The translations under genes and the position numbers were made by a program. 37,231 nt of DNA from Orenia metallireducens (GTDB taxonomy: Bacteria; Bacillota; Halanaerobiia; Halobacteroidales; Halobacteroidaceae). Position 1 is the stretch's first letter, and each line of letters starts with the position of its first letter. The stretch is from assembly GCF_003001995.1 (NCBI RefSeq), contig NZ_PVNB01000036.1, forward strand, positions 1 through 37,231, read 5' to 3'. The notes below the pieces were generated by a model that saw only the letters and a list, made by a program, of their open reading frames with translations, was not told the origin of the DNA and made no database searches. This document shows, one piece after another, positions 16,423-24,726 of this stretch.

Positions 16423-17483
16423 TGGCTAAAAGTGATAGAGATAAAATCTTTGATCGGGATATTGCAGATATGGGAGCTGCTATTAGTGCTATGATGGAAG
16501 GAAAGCGAGATGTAAGCCAGGATAATAATTTTTCCTCTAAGCTGGACAAAGTGCTAGAAGAGATAACTGAATCTACTAAGGTTAAAAATCAAATAGAAGC
16601 CTTAGTTAAGCTACAGGGGAACGATAATCAAGGTGATGTATTTAAGCAATTAAGTGAAGCTGGTCTGCCCTTATCTGAGCTAATAGGAGTGAATCAAGAG
16701 CAAACTAAGACTATGCAACAACTTTTAGATAAAGAGCGGCAAAGAAGGTTAGAAAGTGAGGAAAAAGCCCTTAAAGTCAATCAACAAAATAAATCTCAAG
16801 AAATGAATATGATGATGAAGATGTTTGAAATGCAAATGGAGAATCAAAAACAGCAGATGGACTCTTTTAAAGATTTAGTCGTTGAATTAAAGAATGAAAT
16901 TAAGGAAGTTAAAAATGGTTCTAATTCTAATACTAAATCAAAGAATGACCCAATTAAAACTGCTACTCAGAAGTTACTTAATGAAGCCATTGATGAAAAA
17001 TTAAATACTCAATATCCAGACCCTTTTGAGCAGATAATGTATAATAAGGAACGGTTAAATGCTTTACAAGAGATTTTTGGTGGTAATAATATAGATAAGA
17101 ATAAATTAGATTTAAAACACCAAATTGAATTAAAGAAGATTGAACTTGAAGATAATTGGAGAAGGGAAGAAGCACAAAGAGAAAGGGAATTAGAAGAGAA
17201 GAAGTTGCAGAAGTGGGATGTATTTATAGGCAGCTTACAACAGGTCTTACCTGCTGTAGCACAGGCAGTAGCAAGTAATAATAGTCAAGAGAGTAATCAA
17301 TCTTCTAAGCAAGAAGAGTCTTTTAATAAGCAGAATATGAGTGGTTCAAGTGGTGTTGTTAATAATAACTTAATATGTCGCCAATGTGGCAGGTCATATA
17401 CTTTTGATAATGCCCCTAATGTCTGTGAGTGTGGAGTAGTTTTATTTGAAGAGACAGAAGAAGAGGTAGCTCAACATGAGTAA
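16419..17483 (+). CDS. Long coiled-coil protein with C-terminal zinc ribbon, 354 aa
   Basis: Residues ~40-285 are nearly all predicted helix with heptad-like glutamine-, lysine- and glutamate-rich stretches (QMENQKQQMD, then QRERELEEKK). A serine/asparagine-rich linker follows, and then a zinc ribbon at ~320-345 with CRQC and CEC cysteine pairs. It overlaps the preceding gene by four bases and the next by eight (ATGAGTAA). It could be a scaffolding or DNA-tethering protein of the structural module. No family was recognised, and the scaffold idea is inference from coiled-coil content and position. Confidence 0.7.
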   Translation: MMAKSDRDKIFDRDIADMGAAISAMMEGKRDVSQDNNFSSKLDKVLEEITESTKVKNQIEALVKLQGNDNQGDVFKQLSEAGLPLSELIGVNQEQTKTMQQLLDKERQRRLESEEKALKVNQQNKSQEMNMMMKMFEMQMENQKQQMDSFKDLVVELKNEIKEVKNGSNSNTKSKNDPIKTATQKLLNEAIDEKLNTQYPDPFEQIMYNKERLNALQEIFGGNNIDKNKLDLKHQIELKKIELEDNWRREEAQRERELEEKKLQKWDVFIGSLQQVLPAVAQAVASNNSQESNQSSKQEESFNKQNMSGSSGVVNNNLICRQCGRSYTFDNAPNVCECGVVLFEETEEEVAQHE

Positions 17484-17853
17484 GCAAACAGGTATTTTAG
17501 AAGAAACAGTTTATAATATTTCAATTAATTATGTTAGCAATTCAATCATAACTTGGTTAGAGCAGCAAGATATAGAAAAGCTTAAATCTATTATTAGGAC
17601 CAGAAAAGATATAGTACCTGAAATCAATCAGCAAGTCTCTGCTAATCAAATTAGAAAGATACCAGAGCAGTATAAACAGATGATAGTCAACTATTTGCCT
17701 GTTGTTCAAAATAGAGCAGTTAAGGATATTATTTTAAAGCTTAAACAATATCCTAAATATAAAAGAATTATTGACTTAGATAAAGAGTTTGTTCAGGAAT
17801 TATTAACCAGAGGGAGTAATATACTAATAGTAAGAGTTGGGGATTTATTTTAA
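17476..17853 (+). CDS. Hypothetical protein, 125 aa
   Basis: This is a soluble, mainly helical protein with a basic middle (IRTRKDIVPEINQQVSANQI, then RKIPEQYKQMIVNY) and no cysteines or membrane segment. It overlaps the end of the coiled-coil gene by eight bases (ATGAGTAA), implying translational coupling, and is followed by a terminator. It therefore closes the first subunit of the module (three genes), which may act in DNA handling or assembly. Its family is unknown. Confidence 0.6.
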   Translation: MSKQTGILEETVYNISINYVSNSIITWLEQQDIEKLKSIIRTRKDIVPEINQQVSANQIRKIPEQYKQMIVNYLPVVQNRAVKDIILKLKQYPKYKRIIDLDKEFVQELLTRGSNILIVRVGDLF

Positions 17854-17920
17854 TTCATCATAATAATACAGGTACTAAATCAAATAACATATAATTTCAA
17901 ATTTCATATATAAATCAACT

Positions 17921-17962
17921 AAGAAACCACTAGAATCTAATATTCAGGTGGTTTCTTTTATT
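17921..17962 (+). terminator. Rho-independent terminator
   Basis: A perfect ten-base stem (17921-17930 with 17948-17957), an inner GAAT/ATTC extension and a T-rich tail separate the first three genes of the module from the membrane/structural genes. Confidence 0.85.
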
Positions 17963-17981
17963 AATAGAAAGGTGGTGAACT

Positions 17982-18617
17982 ATGGCTGTCTTTGATAATA
18001 GACAACTTGTTATTAGTGGGATAACCATTGAGCAAATTTCTGAAATTATTGTAAACAGATTTGAAAGAGGAGAGCCAGTAGAATTACAGTTAATTAATTT
18101 AGTCCCTACCTATTATGGAGCTATTAATTATCCTCGGCTTCCTGCTGAGCAGAAATATATAGCTTTATTATTTGGTTCAGTAGCTAATAAGTTAAATGAT
18201 AAGATTGAAAGAATTTATTCTAATCTTCAGCGATGGGAGCAAAATATTCCTTATGTTTCTTTTGAAGAAAATTCATTGATTATTAGATGGCGGGCTAAGA
18301 CTTCTGTTGAAGATTTTGGAGCAGGTCTTGAAAAGTTATTAGCTTCTAAAGATGTTCATTCTTTGGGGATAATTGAACTAAATAATCCTATTGCTGACTG
18401 GTTAGTAGATGACATACAAGTCTATAAATATAATGAGTCTGGTGTGGGAGAAGTTAGAGAGATAGAAGAAGAGAAACAATCTTTTTTTAATAACCTGCTA
18501 ACAGGAATAACTGAGAATAGTACTTTAGGAGTCCCTAATGCCCTCTGGATTATAGCAGGGGTGATAGTAATTCCTCAAATTTTATTGACAATTAGGGAAT
18601 TTAATCCTAATGACTAA
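17982..18617 (+). CDS. Single-pass membrane protein, 211 aa
   Basis: The first ~180 residues form a soluble alpha/beta domain without recognised motif. Near the C terminus (~185-205) a hydrophobic segment, GVPNALWIIAGVIVIPQILL, should cross the membrane once, leaving a short hydrophilic tail. There is no N-terminal signal peptide, so the large domain is probably cytoplasmic or inside a particle. The ribosome site AAGGTGG is good. It is followed by the glycine-rich membrane gene. It may anchor the assembly to the membrane. Confidence 0.65.
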   Translation: MAVFDNRQLVISGITIEQISEIIVNRFERGEPVELQLINLVPTYYGAINYPRLPAEQKYIALLFGSVANKLNDKIERIYSNLQRWEQNIPYVSFEENSLIIRWRAKTSVEDFGAGLEKLLASKDVHSLGIIELNNPIADWLVDDIQVYKYNESGVGEVREIEEEKQSFFNNLLTGITENSTLGVPNALWIIAGVIVIPQILLTIREFNPND

Positions 18618-18692
18618 TAATATAGATATATTAAAGGGGCGGGTATTTACTAAACCCTGAGTAAGAATAAAAACTTTAAGGAGGTTTGATTT

Positions 18693-19124
18693 ATGCCTAG
18701 AACACCTACTGAAAATGCAGTTTTCTTAGGTACATCTGCTGGTTCTGGTTTATTATTAGAGGTTATGGAGAATAGATTAGGAGGGCAACAAGCTCTAGGA
18801 GGTACTATGCCAATCTTACTTGGTGCTGGTGTAGCAGCAGCTGGGATAGCTACTTCAATGTTTAGTCAAGGAAGAATGATGGAGAGTTTTGGTGATGGTT
18901 TAGCTGGTGGTTCTTTAGGTTGGACAGGTGGTAAGTTGGTTGAAATGGGATTATTAGGAGGATTAATAGGAAATAATCCTGCTGGTGGACAGACCCAAAG
19001 TGGTGGAGCAGCAAATGTTGTGAGAGTTAATAATCCTGTTAGAGTAAAAAGAACACCAAATAGAACAGTATCTAATCAAAGTAGAAGAAGGTCTTCTAGT
19101 TCTAATAATATAGTTGAATTATAA
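18693..19124 (+). CDS. Glycine-rich hydrophobic protein, 143 aa (candidate membrane-embedded particle protein)
   Basis: Residues 5-100 are rich in glycine, alanine and leucine. At least one clear membrane span (~45-65, PILLGAGVAAAGIATSMF) is present, and further amphipathic glycine-rich stretches (GLAGGSLGWTGGKLVEMGLL). The C-terminal 30 residues are very basic and serine/arginine-rich (RVKRTPNRTVSNQSRRRSSS), suited to binding nucleic acid or acidic lipid. This composition recalls small membrane proteins of membrane-containing phages, but there is no family match. AGGAGG precedes the ATG. It is 29 bases upstream of the best coat-protein candidate. Confidence 0.65.
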   Translation: MPRTPTENAVFLGTSAGSGLLLEVMENRLGGQQALGGTMPILLGAGVAAAGIATSMFSQGRMMESFGDGLAGGSLGWTGGKLVEMGLLGGLIGNNPAGGQTQSGGAANVVRVNNPVRVKRTPNRTVSNQSRRRSSSSNNIVEL

Positions 19125-19153
19125 ATTTAGAAAATAGAAAAGGGGTGAAATAT

Positions 19154-20239
19154 ATGGCTTTAGCTGAATTAAGCATACTTGCTGATTTTCTTCATACAGG
19201 CACACAAAATGCAGGTACATTATATCAACCTGCGGCTGCTACTGGAAATGGTGAGCTTGATGCTGATGAAGTAGCAGAGATAGCTTACGTGGAAATTGTA
19301 AGCCCTGTATCTGGTGGAACAACAGAAGATTTAGATAGTGTTTATTTAGTCATTGATGGTAAAAGCACACAAAATTTAGTCAATATGTCGGGAAGAGATG
19401 ATAGAGCTACTAATCCAGTTCGTCGACATACTTTGATGAATGATAGTAATACAGAGTTTATATTCTTTGGGAAGAATATAGTTGATTCTTTACGTGATCC
19501 TGTACCTGCTTTGAGTAATACAACCTTTAAAGCTGGTAATAAGATAACAATTATCACTAAGGCAGGAAGCTCTAATGTAACAGCAGATTATCGGGTTAGA
19601 GTTTGGGGTTATAAGTATGACTCGGCTATGTTACAGAGGTTTCCTTCTCGAACTATGCCAGGTAATTTTACAATTAGGGATACTAGAACAGGAAGAGATA
19701 TTAGTGTACCCTTTCCTGAAACTGAAATTAGTATTAATAATTGGAGCTTATTACCTGGTGGAGTTGACCAAGATAAGCCTTCAATCAATCCATTTTTAAG
19801 ATTTGCAACTAACTCTAGTGCAACTACTGCTAATACTCCTTATGAATTTAGATTTGATTTACAGAATGTAGAGGATAACAATAAAGATTTAAGGTTTGGT
19901 TATGATGTAGAGAATAAATTATTTGTAGCAAGGGGTCTTGGAGCAAGATCACATACTAACCTAAGATATATTTGGTTTGATTTAGATGGGGAAGAAAGAC
20001 CAGCCGATAGATTTACTGTAACTGAAAATTTAAATCCTATTCTGTTTGGTAAAGGTACTCCTGAATTTCCTGCTGACTTACCTTTGTATTTACCAATTCC
20101 TCAATTCTCTATTAATGATTTGATTGTTTATAGAGAAAAAGGTGTGGTTAAGATGCAGGATAATGGGACATCAATTCCTACTGATGGTGTAACTGTAGCT
20201 TTATTAGGTACTGAGATTGATTTAGGAGGAAAGATTTAA
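19154..20239 (+). CDS. Beta-rich structural protein, 361 aa (major coat/shell candidate)
   Basis: ATG 19154 is chosen because AGGGGTG lies just upstream; the GTG at 19145 is part of that site. The protein is soluble, cysteine-free and dominated by alternating beta-strand patterns (EIAYVEIVSP, then DLDSVYLVIDG; KITIITKAG, then YRVRVWGYKYD; a later INPFLRFATN, YEFRFDLQN). This suggests two successive beta-sandwich domains, about 25-165 and 195-355. The VYLVIDG strand pattern recurs in two other proteins of the module. The size and position after the membrane protein, and a stable hairpin downstream, fit an abundant structural protein. No known coat-protein signature is visible, so that role is inference. 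Confidence 0.6.
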   Translation: MALAELSILADFLHTGTQNAGTLYQPAAATGNGELDADEVAEIAYVEIVSPVSGGTTEDLDSVYLVIDGKSTQNLVNMSGRDDRATNPVRRHTLMNDSNTEFIFFGKNIVDSLRDPVPALSNTTFKAGNKITIITKAGSSNVTADYRVRVWGYKYDSAMLQRFPSRTMPGNFTIRDTRTGRDISVPFPETEISINNWSLLPGGVDQDKPSINPFLRFATNSSATTANTPYEFRFDLQNVEDNNKDLRFGYDVENKLFVARGLGARSHTNLRYIWFDLDGEERPADRFTVTENLNPILFGKGTPEFPADLPLYLPIPQFSINDLIVYREKGVVKMQDNGTSIPTDGVTVALLGTEIDLGGKI

Positions 20240-20260
20240 TTAATTTGGGGGTGAAGATTA

Positions 20261-20545
20261 ATGGTTGAATATACACTATATCCAACTGCTACTGCTGCTA
20301 CAACTGATATTGATCTACCAGTTAATTTTATTGAACTTGATAGTGTGATTGTAGTAGATGTAGGGTCTTACTCAGGTGGTACTGATGTTACACCTGTAAG
20401 TAAGACTATTGTAGATTCTGCTCCTAGTGCTGGTGAAGCATGGCTAAATTCTGAGACTACCTTTCAATTAGGAGATGCTATTACAGACCAAAACTTAATT
20501 ATTGTCAGAGGTGTCTTAGAGGGTGGCAAATTACTTCCAGAATAA
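20261..20545 (+). CDS. Small beta-rich protein, 94 aa
   Basis: This is a small, acidic, cysteine-free protein with strand-rich sequence (EYTLYPTATAATTDIDLPVN, later IIVRGVLEGGKLL). It has no signal or membrane segment. It starts 21 bases after the beta-rich 361-aa gene behind GGGGGTGAAG and is followed by a long hairpin. It could be a minor structural or decoration protein. Its family is unknown. Confidence 0.6.
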   Translation: MVEYTLYPTATAATTDIDLPVNFIELDSVIVVDVGSYSGGTDVTPVSKTIVDSAPSAGEAWLNSETTFQLGDAITDQNLIIVRGVLEGGKLLPE

Positions 20546-20552
20546 GAGAATA

Positions 20553-20593
20553 GATAATTATCTAGCTAGATTCTTTCTAGCTAGGTGATTATT
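20553..20593 (+). promoter_or_regulatory. Seventeen-bp hairpin without T-run (mRNA stabiliser or partial terminator)
   Basis: Arms 20553-20569 and 20577-20593 pair along their length (two G-T pairs, one G/T end pair) around a seven-base loop. No T-run follows. The hairpin sits between gene units, so it probably protects the 3' end of the upstream mRNA or marks a processing point and raises expression of the 361- and 94-aa proteins. Confidence 0.6.
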
Positions 20594-20611
20594 AAGAAAG
20601 GAGCATAGATT

Positions 20612-21538
20612 ATGACAATTAGTGTGGCTGATATTAGAACAGTTAGATACTTTCCAGAGATATTACCTGCAACTGAAATTAGAGATATATCTCCGAGTAG
20701 TGAAGCAAGTCCAATTCCCTTAGATTTAAGAAGATTTGGTAAGGACAGATTATTACAATTAAGGGATTTATATTTAGATAGAGATTCAGATATTAGATAT
20801 ACAGTAACTGGTGATGATTTTTCATTAGAAAGAAGAGCTGGTGCTGTTGATAATGAGACTATGGACTTTAGTATCTCTGCTACAGATAATCTTACTTATC
20901 GCCTTTATAATACCGCTACAGGGACTACTAAAGCCGATTTTAGGACTTATTTTAGTGTATTGGTAGATAAGTTAACTGTAGCTGATAAACTTAAATATGG
21001 TATAAATCTAAGCTCAGAAGAGGAAAGAATCAATGAAGAGTTAGAGATTAGAGATAGATTAGAGATGGGTAATATTCCTCTACCTTATGATTATAAGTTT
21101 GAAAGAGAGTATAGTATTATAGATTCCTATACTGTCAGCTCACGTATTAGCTCAGTACCAACAACAGGTAATGGTGCTGTATTTGAAGATATTACAGTTA
21201 GAAGTAATGAAGCCTTAATTTTAACCTCAGTAGGAGCTACTCCCTTTACTATAGCCGATAATTTTAGAATTATAATAGATCGTGATGATGATAATGGTTA
21301 TATTACATTATTGCCTAGTGTTATCAATGATTTAAATAAAGAGATTAAGATGTGGATTCCAGCAACAAGAGAGTTAAGGCTTAGAGCAATTGCTAATAAT
21401 TCTTTATCAAATGCTGATATCAGAGTTAATTTACTTAGAATAAGGCTCAATGATATTCTTAAAGTAAGATGGAATTTAGTTGATAGGTCAGAATTTAGTC
21501 AAGAGTTTGTAAATCAGGTCTTAGGTGGTGTTTTCTAA
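20612..21538 (+). CDS. Beta-rich structural protein, 308 aa
   Basis: The protein is soluble, cysteine-free and rich in arginine, aspartate and isoleucine. The first ~165 residues (DLRRFGKDRLLQLRDLYL, then ISATDNLTYRLYN) are mixed. The second half (~180-295) is a beta-sandwich-like domain (VRSNEALILTSVGATP, then NFRIIIDRDDDNGYITL and LRAIANNSLSNADIRVNLLR). Its strand order resembles most of the next protein, hinting at a duplicated domain. The stop overlaps the next ATG by one base (TAATG), a sign of tight coupling and perhaps fixed stoichiometry. No family match was recognised. Confidence 0.6.
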   Translation: MTISVADIRTVRYFPEILPATEIRDISPSSEASPIPLDLRRFGKDRLLQLRDLYLDRDSDIRYTVTGDDFSLERRAGAVDNETMDFSISATDNLTYRLYNTATGTTKADFRTYFSVLVDKLTVADKLKYGINLSSEEERINEELEIRDRLEMGNIPLPYDYKFEREYSIIDSYTVSSRISSVPTTGNGAVFEDITVRSNEALILTSVGATPFTIADNFRIIIDRDDDNGYITLLPSVINDLNKEIKMWIPATRELRLRAIANNSLSNADIRVNLLRIRLNDILKVRWNLVDRSEFSQEFVNQVLGGVF

Positions 21539-22056
21539 TGCCTAATGGAACTTTAGAGGATATAAGAAATTTAGGTATTTTTAATCTGCCTATTGATGAA
21601 GATTTACTCTTAAAAGCTGTTATCTCAGCCCAAAATAGAGGTTATATTAGAACCAGTTTTAAGCGAATTGTAGTTTCAGCTCCACTAGGTACAACCACAA
21701 CTCAAATAATAACCCCACCAGAAGGCAGAGTCCTTAAATATATAGCTACTGACCGAATCTATACGGACATTCATGATAAGGATTTAAAAGTATCCTTAAC
21801 AATAGATGGAGTCCATACAGTCTATAATCAAGTACCACTAACAAGGGATATTTCAGTAGATTCTATCTACTTTCCTTATGTTCAAAATGAAATCAAACAT
21901 ACAATCATTAATAACGGTGCTTATGCTGCTGAATTTACAGAGGATGCAGAGTTATTAAGTATAGATAAATCATTTTTTGACCAGGTATTAAATCCACTCT
22001 TTACAGGTCAATTTGATGCTATTAGAGATTTTGCAACTAGGGTTGGTGGTTTATAA
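21538..22056 (+). CDS. Beta-rich structural protein, 172 aa, related in pattern to the 308-aa protein
   Basis: A short helical start (residues 1-35) leads into a beta-rich domain: RIVVSAPLGTTTTQIITPP, GRVLKYIATDRIY, LKVSLTIDGVHTVYNQ, NEIKHTIINNGAYAAEF, and a closing helix. This is the same order (helical cap, strand, IDG/IDRD turn, late NNG or ANN strand) as the second half of the preceding protein. The gene is coupled at both ends: TAATG with the upstream gene and TAATG with the 58-aa gene. A pair of coupled beta-sandwich proteins is what a two-coat-protein shell would need, but other roles are possible. Confidence 0.6.
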   Translation: MPNGTLEDIRNLGIFNLPIDEDLLLKAVISAQNRGYIRTSFKRIVVSAPLGTTTTQIITPPEGRVLKYIATDRIYTDIHDKDLKVSLTIDGVHTVYNQVPLTRDISVDSIYFPYVQNEIKHTIINNGAYAAEFTEDAELLSIDKSFFDQVLNPLFTGQFDAIRDFATRVGGL

Positions 22057-22232
22057 TGAAACGATATAAATGCCAAGCTCATGGAACTATCTTAGAAGTT
22101 GATAATGAAGGAAATAGAAATCTTAAAGTAAATTTTAATAACATTGGTTGTATTTTACCTATGATTAGTAGCTATGATAAAAATGCTGATTATGGAGCTT
22201 GCAAGATAGTAGAGGTGGATTCCAATGAGTAA
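22056..22232 (+). CDS. Small cysteine-containing protein, 58 aa
   Basis: The short frame starts on the last base of the preceding stop and ends inside the next start (ATGAGTAA), so it is coupled on both sides. It has three cysteines and a histidine (YKCQAHG near residue 6, GCILP near 33, YGACKIVEV near 48), which could form a zinc site. It has no membrane segment. The close packing, rather than any match, supports it as a real gene. Confidence 0.65.
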   Translation: MKRYKCQAHGTILEVDNEGNRNLKVNFNNIGCILPMISSYDKNADYGACKIVEVDSNE

Positions 22233-22926
22233 TGGAATGGCTTTTAATGATTTTGCTAAGGTCTTATCAGGTTGGACTAGAAATGTAATAGATACTGCTA
22301 CTACTGGTAGTGGTTCTACAACAACTAGATTTAGGCTGAAAGATAGATATTTTCAACCAGACCAATTTAATGGTTACTTACTACAATTTATAACTGGTGA
22401 AAGGGCAGGGGCTGTTTATGAAATAGCAGGTAACGGAAATACCTATATTGATGTAACTGCTCCCATAGCTGCTTACACTCCACCTGAGGATGTTAAACTA
22501 GCAATTCTTAATGCTAATGCAGGTGCTTCCTTTGTAGATATAGTTAAGTGGGGGAATCAATATCTGACTGGTGCTGATATAACTCAAAACATTCTTAATC
22601 TAGATGTAGCTTTAACAGAGATTTTAGGTGCTAGTCCTAACTACACTTTAGCAGATAATGAGGATATTTCAGCAGGAAAAGCCTTTACTGCTAGTGAGGA
22701 ATATCAATGGAGAAATACAAGTTTATATCTGCGGACTACTGGTGCTATTGATATTAGTCTAGAATTTGCACCAGAGGGAAGTGATTTTTATGAGCCTGAA
22801 GAGAGTCCTTTAGTCTTTTCTACTGCTGGTACTAATATCTATGAGATTAATTTTGCTTGGAAAGCAATCAGAATTACTGGTTCAAATTCTAGTAATGTAA
22901 CAGCAAAATTAAAAGGTCTTACTTAG
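22225..22926 (+). CDS. Beta-rich structural protein, 233 aa
   Basis: The N-terminal ~85 residues contain GSTTTRFRLKDRYFQPDQ, then FNGYLLQFITGERAGAVYEI and DVTAPIAAY, a pattern common in small phage virion proteins with a compact beta-barrel. The second half (~130-230) is another beta domain: SLYLRTTGAIDISLEFAP, and then YEINFAWKAIRITGSNSSNV. There are no cysteines and no membrane segment. It is coupled to the preceding 58-aa gene (eight-base overlap). It precedes the C1q-like gene, and may link shell and spike. Function is inferred from context. Confidence 0.6.
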   Translation: MSNGMAFNDFAKVLSGWTRNVIDTATTGSGSTTTRFRLKDRYFQPDQFNGYLLQFITGERAGAVYEIAGNGNTYIDVTAPIAAYTPPEDVKLAILNANAGASFVDIVKWGNQYLTGADITQNILNLDVALTEILGASPNYTLADNEDISAGKAFTASEEYQWRNTSLYLRTTGAIDISLEFAPEGSDFYEPEESPLVFSTAGTNIYEINFAWKAIRITGSNSSNVTAKLKGLT

Positions 22927-22941
22927 TAGGAGGAAATTATC

Positions 22942-23424
22942 ATGCCTGTAATTCCAAGTTTAAGGGGAGCTACAGAAGAAGTACATTATCTTGAAGTGGT
23001 TTCTACAGTTAGTGTTGATAATATAGGAGGTACTACCCATACCATAGCTTATGACACAGAAGTTTATGATACTTCTGATATGTGGAATCCAGCAAATCCA
23101 AGTTTAATAACTATTCCTGCTAATGGGATTTATCAAGTTGTTTTAAGTGTTGATTTTTATGCACAGTTAGATAACGGAAGTACAGAGGGTTTAAGATTAA
23201 ATATAAATCCTAGCTTTGGTGCTACAATGACAACTGAGGAATGGTTAAGTAATTATTCTGGTGGAATTGATGTAAATAGTATGAAAGTCAGTTTCTCTAC
23301 TGCAATTTATTTAAGGCAAGGAGATACTATATCAACTAATATACAGAGTTATGGATTTCGGACAGGTTCAGATTTTGATGGGGCAAGGCTTAAAGTAGTT
23401 AATATTGGTGCGATTACACTTTAA
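22942..23424 (+). CDS. C1q/TNF-like jelly-roll protein, 160 aa (spike or adhesin)
   Basis: Almost the whole protein looks like one C1q/TNF-like beta jelly roll. Typical marks are YDTSDMWNPANPSLITIPAN followed by GIYQVVLSVDFYAQ, then TAIYLRQGDTISTNIQSYG and a last KVVNIGAITL strand. This family often forms trimers and serves as receptor-binding heads in phages and spore-surface proteins. It starts 16 bases after the previous gene behind AGGAGG, and lies before the beta-helix gene, the place expected of a host-contact pair. Trimer formation and target are not shown by the sequence. Confidence 0.8.
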   Translation: MPVIPSLRGATEEVHYLEVVSTVSVDNIGGTTHTIAYDTEVYDTSDMWNPANPSLITIPANGIYQVVLSVDFYAQLDNGSTEGLRLNINPSFGATMTTEEWLSNYSGGIDVNSMKVSFSTAIYLRQGDTISTNIQSYGFRTGSDFDGARLKVVNIGAITL

Positions 23425-23437
23425 GGGGGGATAATTA

Positions 23438-24712
23438 ATGGCAAGAATACCTAGTCTCTTAAGAAATGTTAGCTTTAGTGTGCCAGTTACTTTTGTAGTT
23501 TCTGCTCCAGACTCTAAAAATGCAGATAGAGCAGACTTTAAAGTCCCTCAAGGAAGTGTAAATGCAGAAGTGGTAATTAATCAAGCTATCAATCAATTAT
23601 CTCCTAATGGTGGTGAAATAAAATTACTTGAAGGGACTTATATTATTTCGGGTCCAATCAAGCTCAAAGACAATGTTAAATTAGAAGGAAGCTCTAATTC
23701 TACTTTAATTACTATAGCTGATAACTTTAATGTTGATATAAATGCTTTACAGAATGGTGACTTATCAGCAGTTAATACTAATATAACTATTAGAGAATTA
23801 AATATAGATATGAATAGGGCTAATCAAAGTTCAGGTGTAATGAATGGCATGAAATTTTATAATATAGATGGTTTAACCTGTAGGGATTGTAAAGTTATCA
23901 ATGCTAATAATAGAGGGATAGATGTTGATGGTGGAAATAATATAACTATTAATGATTGTCGGTGTACTGACAATGGTGATAATGGAGTTAGTATAGTTAA
24001 TTCAGATGGTTGTACTGTTAATTCTACTGCCTGTTTTAATAATGGTGGCGGCGGTATTTACATTGAAAGTTTGACTGCACCTTATTTTGTCCGTAGTTCT
24101 TTATGTATAAATAATGCTCAGACTGGTATTGCAATCCTGTTTTCTGATAATGGAAATTTAACAGATAATATTTCTAGAAATAATGGAGATAATGGTCTAT
24201 TGCTATTAGATTGTGATAAGACTGTTATATCAGATAGTACCTTAATTAATAATGTTAGTAATGGTATGGCTTTAAGTAATGTCAATTTTTCGACTGTAAC
24301 AGCTAATTTAATGGAAGGTAATAGTTTAAGTGGAATGAATGTTACAGGGGCTTCAAGTTCAGATATAACTTCTAATCAAGTATTAGATAATGGTCAGCAT
24401 GGCTTTAGTTTTACTAACATAGATCACTGTAATATTATATCTAATCATGCAAGGCACAATTCAGTATCAGCAGCTACAACTTATAACAACTTCAACTTTG
24501 TAGGTAGTACAGGTTCTATAACTGAATTTTGTAATGTTCAAACTAATAAAGCAGTATCAGCAGGAACAGTACAATATGGAATCTTTTTAAGTGTTAATAC
24601 TGCTAATAATTTTGTAACTAATAATGATTTAATAGAAGGTGGAGAGACAGCTAACTTTCAAGATAATGGTACTAATAATCGTAAGAATCCTGGAAATAGA
24701 ACAACTGTTTAA
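23438..24712 (+). CDS. Right-handed parallel beta-helix protein, 424 aa (spike-like or glycan-active)
   Basis: After a ~40-residue head, the segment VNAEVVINQAINQLSPNGGE is followed by IKLLEGTYIISGPIKLKDNV, the usual opening of pectate-lyase-3/NosD-type beta helices in phage tail-spikes. Then come at least nine coils of ~22-24 residues (residues ~105-400), with repeated patterns such as ITINDCRCTDNGDNGVSIVN, CTVNSTACFNNGGGGIYIES and SDITSNQVLDNGQHGFSF. It should be a long, rigid, probably trimeric fibre able to bind or cut surface sugars. No catalytic residues can be assigned. It follows the C1q-like gene by 13 bases and precedes the amidase. Confidence 0.85.
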   Translation: MARIPSLLRNVSFSVPVTFVVSAPDSKNADRADFKVPQGSVNAEVVINQAINQLSPNGGEIKLLEGTYIISGPIKLKDNVKLEGSSNSTLITIADNFNVDINALQNGDLSAVNTNITIRELNIDMNRANQSSGVMNGMKFYNIDGLTCRDCKVINANNRGIDVDGGNNITINDCRCTDNGDNGVSIVNSDGCTVNSTACFNNGGGGIYIESLTAPYFVRSSLCINNAQTGIAILFSDNGNLTDNISRNNGDNGLLLLDCDKTVISDSTLINNVSNGMALSNVNFSTVTANLMEGNSLSGMNVTGASSSDITSNQVLDNGQHGFSFTNIDHCNIISNHARHNSVSAATTYNNFNFVGSTGSITEFCNVQTNKAVSAGTVQYGIFLSVNTANNFVTNNDLIEGGETANFQDNGTNNRKNPGNRTTV

Positions 24713-24726
24713 GGTGGTTTGATAGT

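Noticed and set aside
20612-22056. Firm assignment to P23-77-type viral coat proteins
   Set aside because: Only sizes and pairing are similar; no sequence motif or packaging ATPase supports it, so it is kept as a hypothesis.
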